Translations under genes and position numbers: made by a program | Source: Parvimonas sp015257355 | Lineage (GTDB): Bacteria; Bacillota; Clostridia; Tissierellales; Peptoniphilaceae | Length of the DNA: 64,000 nucleotides | Strand: one strand, 5' to 3' | Assembly (NCBI RefSeq): GCF_050262165.1 | Contig: NZ_CP189844.1 | The notes under the pieces: model-generated | Told to the model about the DNA's origin: nothing | Databases searched by the model: none | The model's input: the letters and a program-made list of their open reading frames with translations, nothing else | Shown: in pieces, positions 1 through 9,029 of the stretch | Layout: every line of letters starts with the position of its first letter | Position numbering within the stretch: the first letter of the stretch is position 1

Positions 1-594
1 TCCAGAACCATTACATTCATCACATAATTCTTCAGAAACAACAGTTCCAAAGAAGCTTTGTCTTTGAATTCTAATACTTCCTCTACCATTACATTTTGAA
101 CATGTAACTTTCTTTGTACCTGGTTTTGCGCCACTTCCAGAACAAGTATTACAAACTGTCTTTACATTTATAAAAATTTCTTTTTCAACACCATTAACAG
201 CTTCAAAGAAATCTAAATCTAAATAAACTTCAGTATCTTCTCCTTTTCTTGGACGATTTGAATTTCTATAATTAGATCCAAATCCACCAAAGCCTCCAAA
301 GTTACCAAAAATACTTTCGAAAATATCTTCCATATCAGAGAAGCCACCAAATCCACTACCTCCAGAAGCATTAGCATTAAAACTAGCCTCTCCATAAGTA
401 TCATATTTTTGTCTTCTATCTTCATCACTTAGTATTTCATAAGCGAAATTTACCTCTTTAAAATTTTCTTCTGCCTCTTTATTATCAGGATTAACATCTG
501 GATGATACTTTTTTGCAAGTTTCCTATATGCAGATTTTAATTCTGCCTTATTACAATTTTTATCCACCCCTAAAATTTCATATAAATCTCTCAT
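1..594 (-). CDS. dnaJ: Chaperone protein DnaJ, N-terminal part (3' end outside window)
   Basis: The reading frame begins at ATG 592-594 and runs off the left edge, giving 198 residues. The J domain opens the protein (start MRDLYEILGV) and carries the HPD motif in KYHPDVNPDN. A Gly/Phe-rich linker with repeated GFGG follows. Then comes the start of the zinc-finger domain, with CxxCxGxG repeats (CNTCSGSG, CSKCNGRG, CDECNGSG). DnaJ is the DnaK co-chaperone that delivers clients and stimulates DnaK ATPase. The start has a good ribosome site (AGGAGAG) just upstream. The C-terminal substrate-binding domain is missing only because the window ends. Confidence 0.97.
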   Translation of the reverse strand, partial: MRDLYEILGVDKNCNKAELKSAYRKLAKKYHPDVNPDNKEAEENFKEVNFAYEILSDEDRRQKYDTYGEASFNANASGGSGFGGFSDMEDIFESIFGNFGGFGGFGSNYRNSNRPRKGEDTEVYLDLDFFEAVNGVEKEIFINVKTVCNTCSGSGAKPGTKKVTCSKCNGRGSIRIQRQSFFGTVVSEELCDECNGSG

Positions 595-674
595 ACTCTC
601 TCCTAAAAACATATAATTTATAATTACTCAATATATTATTTTACCATAAAATGAACTTTCTTTCTACTATTTTT

Positions 675-704
675 ATAATAAATAATGTAATGCACAAATT
701 TCAA
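675..704 (-). promoter_or_regulatory. Possible promoter for dnaJ
   Basis: On the minus strand TTGAAA (699-704) and TATTAT (675-680) are separated by 18 bases, about 80 bases before the dnaJ start. I see no CIRCE-type inverted repeat here. The match is moderate, and in such AT-rich DNA it could be chance. Confidence 0.35.
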
Positions 705-710
705 AATTAA

Positions 711-738
711 CAAAAATAAAAAGGAGCTTTCGCTCCTT
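711..738 (-). terminator. Intrinsic terminator after the 41-residue gene
   Basis: A perfect 7-bp stem AAGGAGC/GCTCCTT with a 4-base loop (721-738) is followed on the minus strand by TTTATTTTTG. It closes the two-gene unit at 750-1440. Confidence 0.8.
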
Positions 739-749
739 AAAAATAAAAT

Positions 750-875
750 TTACAATTTTGACCTAATCCTCTCAATCTCTTCTTTAATTTCTTTTTGATT
801 TTTTAGAACTTTATCTAATTTATATGAAAGTAGATATAACATCAAAAATAAACAAAATACTATAACTGTATCCAT
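750..875 (-). CDS. Small membrane protein, 41 residues
   Basis: This short frame starts at ATG 873-875 and ends with TAA at 750-752. The first 18 or so residues form one hydrophobic helix (MDTVIVFCLFLMLYLL). The rest is a charged, probably helical tail with the pattern KEIKEEIERIRSKL. Its ribosome site AGGTGATTTT (876-885) lies over the last codons of the upstream wall-binding protein, so translation is probably coupled, and a terminator follows directly. The layout, ribosome site and helix-plus-tail shape argue for a real gene. I do not recognise a family; it could act as a small membrane partner of the upstream protein. Confidence 0.6.
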   Translation of the reverse strand: MDTVIVFCLFLMLYLLSYKLDKVLKNQKEIKEEIERIRSKL

Positions 876-879
876 AAAA

Positions 880-1440
880 TCACCTCGAATATCCTAATTT
901 ACTTAAATCTGGAGCTGTATTACCTTCATAAGTCATGTACCCATTATAATTAAAAATATAATATTTACTTCCTATCTTACAAAGACATCCTGCTAAAGCT
1001 TCATAATCTCCCGGAACATGATACATCCATTCATCTCCATATCTTTCCCAACCATTTAACTCTTTTAACTTTCCTCCAATATTAAACCAGTACCATTTAT
1101 TATTTATTGATAACCATTCTGAATTATTATACCTTGGGTCAAACATAAAATTATGTTCTGGAGAAAAATAGTACCAACCTTCATAGTAATTATCATAATG
1201 CCAACCTGTTTTAAATTGACCATATGTTTTATAGTACCACATAGTTAATCCATTCTTAGTTATATCTATCCATCCATTAGCTGTGGCTTGTAACTTTATT
1301 TTATGTTCTCTTTCTAAGTCAAAATGAGGTTTCATCTCTTCAGCAAAAATCGTTTTCTCTTTACAAAAAATCGGCAAGAATATCGAAGATAACATGCTAA
1401 CTAATAACATAAAACTTACAATTTTCTTAAATTTTTTCAT
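880..1440 (-). CDS. Secreted protein with degenerate cell-wall-binding repeats
   Basis: 186 residues. An N-terminal signal peptide (basic MKKFKK, hydrophobic core, likely cleavage after FAEE or nearby) precedes a mature part made of aromatic/glycine repeats such as GWHYDNYYEGWYYF, NNKWYWFNIGGKL and GSKYYIFNYNGYM. These match the glucan/choline-binding repeat pattern (W-Y-Y, then G-x-M about 20 residues apart), though the copies are degenerate. I see no catalytic domain, so this is a stand-alone wall-attachment protein. The family's usual role is non-covalent binding to wall polymers. An AGGAGG ribosome site and a near-consensus promoter precede it, so it is expected to be well expressed. Exact ligand unknown. 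Confidence 0.75.
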   Translation of the reverse strand: MKKFKKIVSFMLLVSMLSSIFLPIFCKEKTIFAEEMKPHFDLEREHKIKLQATANGWIDITKNGLTMWYYKTYGQFKTGWHYDNYYEGWYYFSPEHNFMFDPRYNNSEWLSINNKWYWFNIGGKLKELNGWERYGDEWMYHVPGDYEALAGCLCKIGSKYYIFNYNGYMTYEGNTAPDLSKLGYSR

Positions 1441-1472
1441 GATAAAAAACCTCCTAAACTATTATTTTTACC

Positions 1473-1501
1473 ATTATATCACAGCGTTATAAGTATGTCA
1501 A
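1473..1501 (-). promoter_or_regulatory. Consensus sigma-A promoter for the wall-binding protein
   Basis: TTGACA (1496-1501) and TATAAT (1473-1478) on the minus strand are both exact consensus hexamers with a 17-base spacer, about 35 bases before the start codon. Confidence 0.85.
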
Positions 1502-1573
1502 GTAAAATTCTTTTTTTCTATTTTTGTTTATGTTATGATACAATTTAATTGAAATTTAAACAATCTAAATATA

Positions 1574-1601
1574 CAAAAAAAGATTGGGAAATCCCCAATC
1601 T
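1574..1601 (-). terminator. Terminator after yvcK
   Basis: An 8-bp perfect stem AGATTGGG/CCCAATCT with a 5-base loop (1581-1601) is followed on the minus strand by TTTTTTTGTAT. It ends the pepP-to-yvcK operon. Confidence 0.85.
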
Positions 1602-1625
1602 AAATGTTAAAAACATAATTATTAT

Positions 1626-2597
1626 TTAAAAATTTTCTAAAATCAATCTTGCAAGTCTATCTTCGTTATGCCTTGAATATCCAGATGACTTACTAATCAA
1701 GTTGTCTTCTAAAACTCTTATGTTTAACTTTTTCAAATTTTCTCTTTCTTCATCACTTAATAATAATTGACTTGCATTTTTTCTCTTATATTTCAAATCA
1801 ACTTCTTCAGGAATTATTTCATTATTTACTATAATTGTATCAATTTTAATCCCTTCACAATGCTTATAAATTGCGTTCAAATGATCAGTAACCTTATAAT
1901 CAAAGGTTTCTGTTGATTGATTAACAACATTTAAAATAAAGCAAATTTTTGCTTTGGTATTAGTTAATGCTTCACTTATTTCAGAAATTAATAGATTTGG
2001 AATTACAGAAGTATATAAACTTCCCGGACCTATTAAAATTACATCAGAATTGTAGATTTCGTGAACAACTTCATTAAGCGGTTTTGCATATTTTGGAGAA
2101 ATAAAAACTCTATTTATTCTACTACTATTTTCATCTTCTAAATTCAAAGCAGTAATATTACTTTCTCCCTCAATTATTTCTCCATTTTCAAGTTCTGCAA
2201 ATAATTTTATATTATCTAAAGTAACTGGTAAAACTTTCCCAGTTATTGCTAAAATATTTGAAGTTTCTTGTATTCCAAGCATAAAATCCTTATATATATC
2301 AGCCATTGCAACTAGAAATAAATTTCCAAAACTTTGACCTTTTAAATTTCCTTCTTTAAATCTATATTTCATCAACTTTTCCATAGATTTTTCAGTATTA
2401 GCAAGAGAAATCAAACAAGCTCTAATATCTCCAGGTGGTATAACTCCTAAATCATCTCTAAGCATTCCAGAACTTCCACCATCATCAGCAACAGTTACAA
2501 TTGCGGTAATATCTTTAAAATATTTTTTTAATCCTTTTAGAAGAGTAGAACTACCTGTTCCTCCTCCAATCGTCACAATTTTTAAATCCTCTACCAT
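1626..2597 (-). CDS. yvcK: Gluconeogenesis factor YvcK/CofD-like protein
   Basis: 323 residues, the family's normal size. The N-terminal nucleotide-sugar/phosphate loop GGGTGSSTLLKGLK and the following DDGGSSGMLR, PPGDIRACL and KGQSFGNLFL blocks are those of the YvcK family. In Bacillus, YvcK is needed for growth on gluconeogenic carbon sources and for cell shape, and it binds UDP-GlcNAc (family knowledge). It overlaps the end of rapZ by 7 bases, and rapZ-yvcK is the standard Firmicute pair. No whiA homologue follows: a terminator and the wall-binding gene come next. Confidence 0.96.
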   Translation of the reverse strand: MVEDLKIVTIGGGTGSSTLLKGLKKYFKDITAIVTVADDGGSSGMLRDDLGVIPPGDIRACLISLANTEKSMEKLMKYRFKEGNLKGQSFGNLFLVAMADIYKDFMLGIQETSNILAITGKVLPVTLDNIKLFAELENGEIIEGESNITALNLEDENSSRINRVFISPKYAKPLNEVVHEIYNSDVILIGPGSLYTSVIPNLLISEISEALTNTKAKICFILNVVNQSTETFDYKVTDHLNAIYKHCEGIKIDTIIVNNEIIPEEVDLKYKRKNASQLLLSDEERENLKKLNIRVLEDNLISKSSGYSRHNEDRLARLILENF

Positions 2598-3442
2598 AAT
2601 CTATCGTCTCTATGTGCAATATTAACATTAGAATGTCTTTTTTTAAGTTCAGCAAATAATTCTTCAGCTAGGCAAACTGAACGGTGCTTTCCTCCGGTAC
2701 ATCCTACACCTATTGTCAACATAGTTTTCCCTTCAGTTTTATACTTTGGAATTAAAAATTCCAACAAATCTACAATTTTATTTAAAAATATTTTTGAGTC
2801 TTCAAAACTCATTACAAAGTTCTTTATTTCTTCATTTGTTCCATTAAAATCTTTAAGATCTTCAAGGTAATATGGATTAGGTAAAAATCTAACATCAAAA
2901 ACTAAATCCGCTTCAACAAGTATACCATTTTTGAATCCAAAAGATTCTATATTTATAACTAAATCTTTTTTATTCCCATTAAAAAATAGAGTATTTAATT
3001 TGTTTCTAAAACTACTAGCGGTTAATCTTGTGGTATCAATAATTATATCTGATTTATCTTTTATATCACTTAACATTTCTCTTTCTAATTGTATAGACTC
3101 AGAAAGATTACCCTTTGGATTTACCGGATGTGGTCGTCTTAATTCTTTATATCTGTTAATAAGCGTTCTATCACTAGAATCTAAAAATAGAACTTTTAAC
3201 TCACAATCCATTTTCTTTAAGTTTTGAATTGTTTCTGATAAATCTTCAAAAAATCTAGCTCTTACATCAACAACTATTGCTAAATTTTCAATTCCTTTTG
3301 TAGAATTATTTATAAGTTCTACAAAATCTACAATAAATTTTGGAGGAAGATTTTCCATACAATAATATCCCATATCTTCAAAATGGTTTAATGCTAATGT
3401 CTTTCCTGCTCCACTCATTCCTGTAATAATAACTGCTTCCAT
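2591..3442 (-). CDS. rapZ: RNase adapter protein RapZ (YvcJ), nucleotide-binding
   Basis: 283 residues. Walker A is GMSGAGKT at residues 8-15, a DxxG-like NTP-binding segment lies near residues 59-62, and the conserved C-terminal block IGVGCTGGKHRSV is present. In enterobacteria RapZ guides decay of the GlmZ RNA and so controls glucosamine-6-phosphate synthase. In Firmicutes YvcJ hydrolyses GTP/ATP and its RNA target is unclear. It sits three bases after murB with an AAAGGA ribosome site inside the end of murB, so it belongs to the same message. The neighbourhood (murB, yvcK, hprK) fits envelope and carbon control. Confidence 0.96.
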   Translation of the reverse strand: MEAVIITGMSGAGKTLALNHFEDMGYYCMENLPPKFIVDFVELINNSTKGIENLAIVVDVRARFFEDLSETIQNLKKMDCELKVLFLDSSDRTLINRYKELRRPHPVNPKGNLSESIQLEREMLSDIKDKSDIIIDTTRLTASSFRNKLNTLFFNGNKKDLVINIESFGFKNGILVEADLVFDVRFLPNPYYLEDLKDFNGTNEEIKNFVMSFEDSKIFLNKIVDLLEFLIPKYKTEGKTMLTIGVGCTGGKHRSVCLAEELFAELKKRHSNVNIAHRDDRLW

Positions 3443-3445
3443 AAT

Positions 3446-4333
3446 CTAATCCTTTAATATTCTTACCTCAGTCTCTAATTTGACTTCAAATTTTTCAAAA
3501 ACAACTTTTTGAACATACTCAATAAGTTCCATAACTTCTTTATAACTTGCATTGCCTTTATTTACAATGAATCCGGAATGTTTTTCAGAAACCCATGCAT
3601 CATTTATATGATATCCTTTAAGTCCAGCATCTTCAATCAATTTTGAAGCAAAATGTCCCTCAGGTCTTTTAAAAGTACTTCCGGCAGAACCAAAGTTTAA
3701 AGGTTGTTTTGAATTTCTTTTTTCCCTTAAATCTTCATAAACAGCTTTTATTTCTTCTTTATTTCCTTTTTTTAATTTTAATTTTATAGTTAAAACTATA
3801 TAATTTTTTCTTTGAATTATACTTTTTCTATAAGAGAAATCTAATTCTTCATTTTTTAATTCTTTTACTTCATAATTATCAAGATCTAGCACTTCAACAG
3901 ATTCAACTATATCTTTCATTTCTCCACCATAGGCTCCAGCATTCATAAAAATCGCTCCACCTATTGTTCCTGGAATCCCAGAAGCAAATTCAAATCCAGT
4001 TAAAGAGTTTTCATATGCAACTGTGTAAACTTCTGATAGTTTCGCTCCAGAATGAGCAATTAAACATTCTCCTTCAACTTGTATATTTGAAAATTCACTT
4101 TTTATTTTAATTATAACTCCGTTATAGCCATCATCTGGAACTAATAAATTAGATCCATTACCTATAACGAAAAATTTTAGATTATTTTCTCTACAAATTT
4201 TTATTGCTTCAATTATATCTTCTACCTTTTTTGGTTCGATAAGAGCAATACATTTACCACCAATTTGAAATGTTGTATGATTTTTTAATGGCTCATCATA
4301 TTTTACAACACAATTCAATTTACTAAATAACAT
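3446..4333 (-). CDS. murB: UDP-N-acetylenolpyruvoylglucosamine reductase MurB
   Basis: 295 residues from ATG 4331-4333. A GTG nine bases further upstream is possible, but TTAGGTGG is correctly placed only for the ATG. The FAD-binding PCMH fold shows KNHTTFQIGG, GNGSNLLV and GIPGTIGGAIFMNAGAYG. The catalytic region is NFGSAGSTFKRPEG, with the proton-donor serine in GST. The C-terminal glutamate lies in the last 15 residues (KLETEVRIL). MurB uses NADPH to make UDP-MurNAc, the second step of muropeptide synthesis. It follows hprK closely. Confidence 0.97.
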   Translation of the reverse strand: MLFSKLNCVVKYDEPLKNHTTFQIGGKCIALIEPKKVEDIIEAIKICRENNLKFFVIGNGSNLLVPDDGYNGVIIKIKSEFSNIQVEGECLIAHSGAKLSEVYTVAYENSLTGFEFASGIPGTIGGAIFMNAGAYGGEMKDIVESVEVLDLDNYEVKELKNEELDFSYRKSIIQRKNYIVLTIKLKLKKGNKEEIKAVYEDLREKRNSKQPLNFGSAGSTFKRPEGHFASKLIEDAGLKGYHINDAWVSEKHSGFIVNKGNASYKEVMELIEYVQKVVFEKFEVKLETEVRILKD

Positions 4334-4342
4334 AATTACCAC

Positions 4343-5275
4343 CTAATTCGATTTATTATTAATTTCTTCCATTATTCTTTTAGTTAGTTCCTCAGCAGCA
4401 TTATAACCATACATCTTTTGGCGTATATTTCTTGCTGCAACCTCTACTATTAAGGCTATATTCCTACCCGGTTTAACTGGAATAACAATATGAGGAATTT
4501 CTATTCCTAATATATTTTTATATTTATCATCAAGACCTAATCTATCATATTCTTTATCCTCAACCCAGTTTTCGAGTTCAATAACAAAATCAATATCAGT
4601 AGATCTTTTTATCGCTCCTGAACCGTATAATCTTTCAATATCTAAAATTCCTAAACCTCTAATTTCCAGAAAATGTCGAATGTTTTCAGGAGACTGTCCA
4701 TATAGTTTATTGTCAATTTTTTTTATATCAACAGCATCATCTGCTACCAATCTATGACCACGAGCAATAAGTTCTAATGCCGTTTCACTCTTTCCAATAC
4801 TACTTTTACCTATTATTAATATGCCCATACCAAAAACTTCTAGTAATCCCCCATGAATTCTAATTTCTTCACTTAAAGCATATTCTAAGAAATCACTCAT
4901 TTTAGAAATTAATTTTGTTGTTCCATAGTCAACTCTTAAAATAGTTCTATTATGTTTTTTTGCTAATGAATAAACTTCATAAGGTACATTAATATTATAA
5001 CTATAAATTAAAGCGGGTATTGGATAAGAAAAGTATTTATCAAAAACATTTCTTCTTTCATCAAATGGTAAATGTTTATCATAGTATTCATGTTCTGGTT
5101 GTCCAATTATTTGAATTCTTTGATATGGAAATGTATCAAAAAAGCCATTTAGTTGAAGACCAGGTCTATTAAATTCATTAAATTTTATTTCAATATTATC
5201 ATAATCATCACTTTTATATACAATTTCAAGCTCTAGTTTTTCAACTAAATCTTTTAATAGAACACTTTTTTCCAT
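4343..5275 (-). CDS. hprK: HPr kinase/phosphorylase
   Basis: 310 residues, the family's usual length, when started at ATG 5273-5275. This start has GAGGG five bases upstream and begins MEKSVLLKDLVEKL. A longer frame to 5338 would run 60 bases into uvrC and lacks a ribosome site. Walker A is GKSSIGKSE, the active-site aspartates are in VADDAVDI, and the HprK signature is LEIRGLGILDIERLYG. HprK phosphorylates Ser46 of HPr in response to fructose-1,6-bisphosphate and ATP, driving carbon catabolite control, and reverses this with phosphate. The start lies one base after the uvrC stop. Confidence 0.97.
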   Translation of the reverse strand: MEKSVLLKDLVEKLELEIVYKSDDYDNIEIKFNEFNRPGLQLNGFFDTFPYQRIQIIGQPEHEYYDKHLPFDERRNVFDKYFSYPIPALIYSYNINVPYEVYSLAKKHNRTILRVDYGTTKLISKMSDFLEYALSEEIRIHGGLLEVFGMGILIIGKSSIGKSETALELIARGHRLVADDAVDIKKIDNKLYGQSPENIRHFLEIRGLGILDIERLYGSGAIKRSTDIDFVIELENWVEDKEYDRLGLDDKYKNILGIEIPHIVIPVKPGRNIALIVEVAARNIRQKMYGYNAAEELTKRIMEEINNKSN

Positions 5276-5276
5276 A

Positions 5277-7139
5277 CTATCCCTCATTATTAAAAAATTC
5301 AAATATATTTTTTGCCGTTCTTTTATCCATTTTATCAACAGTCATAAGTTCATCTATACTTGCCTTTTTAATCGCAGAAACATTTCCAAAATGAGATAAA
5401 AGTTTTATCTTCTTAATTTCTCCAACACCTTTAATTTCATCAAGAATTGAATTTTGTAATTTTTTATTCTGCAAACTTCTATGATAATTAATAGCAAATC
5501 TATGAACCTCTTCTTGAATATCAAATAAAAATCTATATATATTTGTATTTATATCTAGCTCGATATAATTATCTTCAAAAATTATTCCTTTTGTTCTATG
5601 CTTATCATTTTTAACAAGTCCTATAACAGGAACATTTAGGTTTTTCTCCAAAAGAACTTCTTTTGCTACATTAACATGCCCCTTACCACCATCCATTAAA
5701 ATAAGATCTGGCATTTCAGAAAAACTACTTCCAATAGAATTTATTTTTTCATCTAAAAACCTGTTAAATCTTCTTGTAAGCATCTCTTTATGACTAGAAT
5801 AGTCATCTTGACCTACAACAGTTTTTATTTTAAACTTTCTATAATCTTTTGAACTCTTAAATCCATTTTTATAAACTACCATACTTCCAACATTAAAATC
5901 ACCAGAAATATTTGAAATATCATAGCATTCTATTCTGTTAAGAGTTTCAATATCTAAAATATTCTTTAAATAGTTAATTGCCTCTAAATATTTTATATTA
6001 ATATTTTTACTATCAAAAATATGTTTAGTTAAAATTTCTTTTGCATTCTTTTGTAAAATCTTAATTTGTTCAAATTTTACACCTTTTTTAGGATTTTTAA
6101 CCGAAATTGAATTTTCATCAAAAATTTTTGATAAAAATAAAGATATCTCATTTAAAAATCTATCATCTGAATAATCAATATATATTTCTTTAACCTTATT
6201 ATGATGACTTATGTAAAATTGTCTAATTACATTTGAAAATAATTCTTCAAACTCTAAGTCTAGATTGTTTTCAACAATAAAATGCTTTCTATCTATTACA
6301 AGACCGTCATTTACAATAAAAATTGCAACTACCAATATATTTTCAACATATGCATACGAAATCAAATGATATTCTTTAAATTTCTTTATGTTAAATATTT
6401 GTTTTGTAAATAAATAATCTAATTCACTCAAAAAATCTCTGTATTTAATCGCAAGTTCATACTCTTCTTTTACAGAGGCTTCTTTCATCTTATTAAGCAA
6501 AATTTCTTTAATTTCAGAAGTATCTCCAGAAAGAAATTTAATAACTTTTTTTACATCATTATTGTAATTTTCTCTATCTATATTTTGAGTACATGGAGCT
6601 GAACATCTTTCCAAATAATAGCTCATACAAGGTCTTTGTAAAAACTTTCCCCTGTCAAAATTTAATTTACAATCTCTAATATTATAAATTAATATAGATA
6701 ATTCCATTAATTTTTCTAAGTCTGAAATTGTAGGAAAAGGCCCAAAATATTGAGCCTTATCATCCTTTACATCTCTAACTTTTAAAATTTTTGGAAATTT
6801 TTCATTTGTAATCTTTATATAAGGATACTGCTTATCGTCCTTTAAGTTAATATTATATTTTGGTCTATTTTTTTTTATCAAATTTGCTTCTAAAACTAAA
6901 CTTTCAGTTTCATTATTAACAATTATATATTCAAATCTATGAATATGTTCTACCATAGCTTGAACTTTCTTATACTTATGATTAGTAGTAAAATATGACC
7001 TAACTCTATTTTTTAAAGAAACAGACTTCCCAACATATATAATATTGTCATCCTTATCATACATTATATAAACTCCAGGTAAATCTGGTAGTTTTTTTAA
7101 TTCGTAATTTATATCAAATTCTCTTAAATTTCCTTGCAT
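5277..7139 (-). CDS. uvrC: UvrABC system protein C
   Basis: 620 residues. Domains in order: GIY-YIG nuclease (PGVYIMYDKDDNIIYVGKS near residues 20-40), a Cys-rich patch (RPCMSYYLERCSAPC), the UvrB-interacting UVR helix pair near residue 210, an RNase H-like nuclease domain (IECYDISNISG, LILMDGGKGH), and C-terminal helix-hairpin-helix motifs (IKGVGEIKKIKLL). UvrC makes both incisions flanking a lesion in nucleotide excision repair. It overlaps the pepP end by 16 bases. uvrA and uvrB are not in this window. Confidence 0.97.
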   Translation of the reverse strand: MQGNLREFDINYELKKLPDLPGVYIMYDKDDNIIYVGKSVSLKNRVRSYFTTNHKYKKVQAMVEHIHRFEYIIVNNETESLVLEANLIKKNRPKYNINLKDDKQYPYIKITNEKFPKILKVRDVKDDKAQYFGPFPTISDLEKLMELSILIYNIRDCKLNFDRGKFLQRPCMSYYLERCSAPCTQNIDRENYNNDVKKVIKFLSGDTSEIKEILLNKMKEASVKEEYELAIKYRDFLSELDYLFTKQIFNIKKFKEYHLISYAYVENILVVAIFIVNDGLVIDRKHFIVENNLDLEFEELFSNVIRQFYISHHNKVKEIYIDYSDDRFLNEISLFLSKIFDENSISVKNPKKGVKFEQIKILQKNAKEILTKHIFDSKNINIKYLEAINYLKNILDIETLNRIECYDISNISGDFNVGSMVVYKNGFKSSKDYRKFKIKTVVGQDDYSSHKEMLTRRFNRFLDEKINSIGSSFSEMPDLILMDGGKGHVNVAKEVLLEKNLNVPVIGLVKNDKHRTKGIIFEDNYIELDINTNIYRFLFDIQEEVHRFAINYHRSLQNKKLQNSILDEIKGVGEIKKIKLLSHFGNVSAIKKASIDELMTVDKMDKRTAKNIFEFFNNEG

Positions 7140-8899
7140 TGTTCTCTTAAGTATTCTAAATCATGTCCACTTAAATATGGAGATAATTTTTCATAACACA
7201 TTTTATTATAATCATTTAACCAAGCAATTTCATCATCACTTAATAATGATTTATCAACTGGTCTTGTATCAATTGGAACAACTGTTAAATTATCAAATTT
7301 TAAGAATTGTCCAAATTCAGTCATTTCATCTTCAACACAAACCATTATACTTTCAATTCTAATACCATGGCTTCCACTAATGTAGATACCTGGTTCATCT
7401 GAAGTAACCATTCCAACTTCCATTGGATACTCATTTCCAGCAGTTGCTATTCTTTGTGGTCCTTCATGAACATTTAATACGTGACCAACACCATGTCCAG
7501 TACCATGATTGAAGTTAATTCTATTTTTCCATAAGCAATATCTAGTAAATGCATCTAAATATCCACCATTAGTTCCTTCTAAGAATTTAGCTTCCATTAA
7601 ATTAATATGAGCTTTTAAAACAAGAGTATAGTGGTAAATTTCTTCTTCTTTTAATTTACCAACAGCAATTGTTCTTGTAATATCAGTTGTTCCATCTAAA
7701 TAATGTCCACCACTATCAATTAAATATAATCCTCTAGGTTCAACCTTTACAGGGTTTTCATGACTTGGTTTATAATGTGGCATTGAAGCATTTGCACCAT
7801 AAGCAGAAATTGATTCAAAACTATCTTCTATAAATAAGTCTTGTTGTTTTCTAAATTCTAATAATTTTTCAGCAGCTATCATTTCTGTTATAGTTCCTGT
7901 TGGAATTCCAGTTTCTAACCAATTTAAGAATCTTACTAAAGCAACACCATCTTTAATGTAAGCATTTTTAGTATTCTTAATTTCTATTTCATTTTTATGA
8001 CATTTCATTAATGAAGTAAGATTTGTTCCTGTAACAATATTAACACCTCTTGCAATTGATGAATAAACTGCTACATTTGTTTTTCTTGGTTCTAAATATA
8101 AAGTTTTTCTTGCTTCAATATCAGAAACATCTCTTCCTATAACTTCATATGGTTTAATACTAACATTATTTTCTTTTAAGTAATTTGCAACTTCTTCAGA
8201 TAATTTTGATTTATCAATATATAAATTACAAGCCTTATCAGAAACTAAAAGGTATGAAATAACAACTGGGTTACATTGAACATCATTCGCTCTAATATTT
8301 AAAACATATGCAATATCATCTAATGATCCGATGAAATGATAGTCAATTCCTCTATCTTTCATCATAGCTCTTAATCTAGCTAATCTATCAGAAGTTGACT
8401 CTCCAGCATATTTTTCATCAAAGATATATACTTTACTATCTGGACTTGCTGGACGACCTTCTTCATTCCAAATTTCTCCAACATAGTCAACATCTGTTAT
8501 AAATTCAAAATTAGGTAATTTTTTAATTAAATTTTCATATTCAGCAACAGAAGTATTATTACCATCAAATGCAATTTTTCCTCTATTTGGAAATTCTTGT
8601 AATAAGAATTCTTCAATAGAAATTGATTCTGGTAATCCTGTTTTATATAATTCAACTTCTCCAACTGCTAATTCTTTTGCAGCTTGAATGAAATATCTTC
8701 CGTCAGTCCATAATCCTGATTTCTTTGTTGTAATAACAGCAGTACCAGCTGAACCTGTAAAGCCTGTTATAAATTCTCTTGTTTTGTAATAATCAGCTAA
8801 ATATTCTGATTGATGAGGATCTGAGCTAGGTACAATATAGGCATCTATATTTCTTTTAGCCATCATTTTTCTCAACTTACTAATTCTTTCATTAATCAT
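7124..8899 (-). CDS. pepP: Xaa-Pro aminopeptidase (M24B, three-domain aminopeptidase P)
   Basis: 591 residues, the long form with two creatinase-like N-terminal domains, the pita-bread M24 domain and a C-terminal extension. Metal ligands are visible as the aspartates in LIDSGGHYLDGTTDITR, the histidine in GTGHGVGH, and the glutamates in SDEPGIY and GIRIESI. The enzyme removes the N-terminal residue before proline with a dinuclear metal centre, usually Mn2+, in the cytoplasm. No signal peptide is seen. It is the first gene of the run down to yvcK, preceded by GGGGG and a promoter at 8938-8966. The gene symbol is by family; the long form is sometimes named differently. Confidence 0.93.
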   Translation of the reverse strand: MINERISKLRKMMAKRNIDAYIVPSSDPHQSEYLADYYKTREFITGFTGSAGTAVITTKKSGLWTDGRYFIQAAKELAVGEVELYKTGLPESISIEEFLLQEFPNRGKIAFDGNNTSVAEYENLIKKLPNFEFITDVDYVGEIWNEEGRPASPDSKVYIFDEKYAGESTSDRLARLRAMMKDRGIDYHFIGSLDDIAYVLNIRANDVQCNPVVISYLLVSDKACNLYIDKSKLSEEVANYLKENNVSIKPYEVIGRDVSDIEARKTLYLEPRKTNVAVYSSIARGVNIVTGTNLTSLMKCHKNEIEIKNTKNAYIKDGVALVRFLNWLETGIPTGTITEMIAAEKLLEFRKQQDLFIEDSFESISAYGANASMPHYKPSHENPVKVEPRGLYLIDSGGHYLDGTTDITRTIAVGKLKEEEIYHYTLVLKAHINLMEAKFLEGTNGGYLDAFTRYCLWKNRINFNHGTGHGVGHVLNVHEGPQRIATAGNEYPMEVGMVTSDEPGIYISGSHGIRIESIMVCVEDEMTEFGQFLKFDNLTVVPIDTRPVDKSLLSDDEIAWLNDYNKMCYEKLSPYLSGHDLEYLREQCKEI

Positions 8900-8937
8900 A
8901 ATAATACCCCCTAAAATTTTTAAATTTTAACAATTAT

Positions 8938-8966
8938 ATTATATCATTGTAAACTTATTATTTCAA
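8938..8966 (-). promoter_or_regulatory. Promoter for the pepP-yvcK operon
   Basis: TTGAAA (8961-8966), a 17-base spacer and an exact TATAAT (8938-8943) on the minus strand, about 40 bases before the pepP start. Confidence 0.75.
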
Positions 8967-8980
8967 TAATAAAAAACTTT

Positions 8981-9013
8981 TAAATAAAAAAGATACTATT
9001 TAAAATAGTATCT
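8981..9013 (-). terminator. Terminator after yerC
   Basis: A 10-bp perfect stem AGATACTATT/AATAGTATCT with a 3-base loop (8991-9013) is followed by TTTTTATTTA on the minus strand. Confidence 0.8.
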
Positions 9014-9029
9014 CACTTAATTTTCTTAA

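Noticed and set aside
219..428. Minus-strand frame of 69 codons within dnaJ
   Set aside because: It is an out-of-frame shadow of dnaJ.
5276..5338. Longer N-terminus for HprK (start at 5338)
   Set aside because: It would read back into uvrC, has no ribosome site and makes HprK longer than its family; ATG 5273-5275 has GAGGG.
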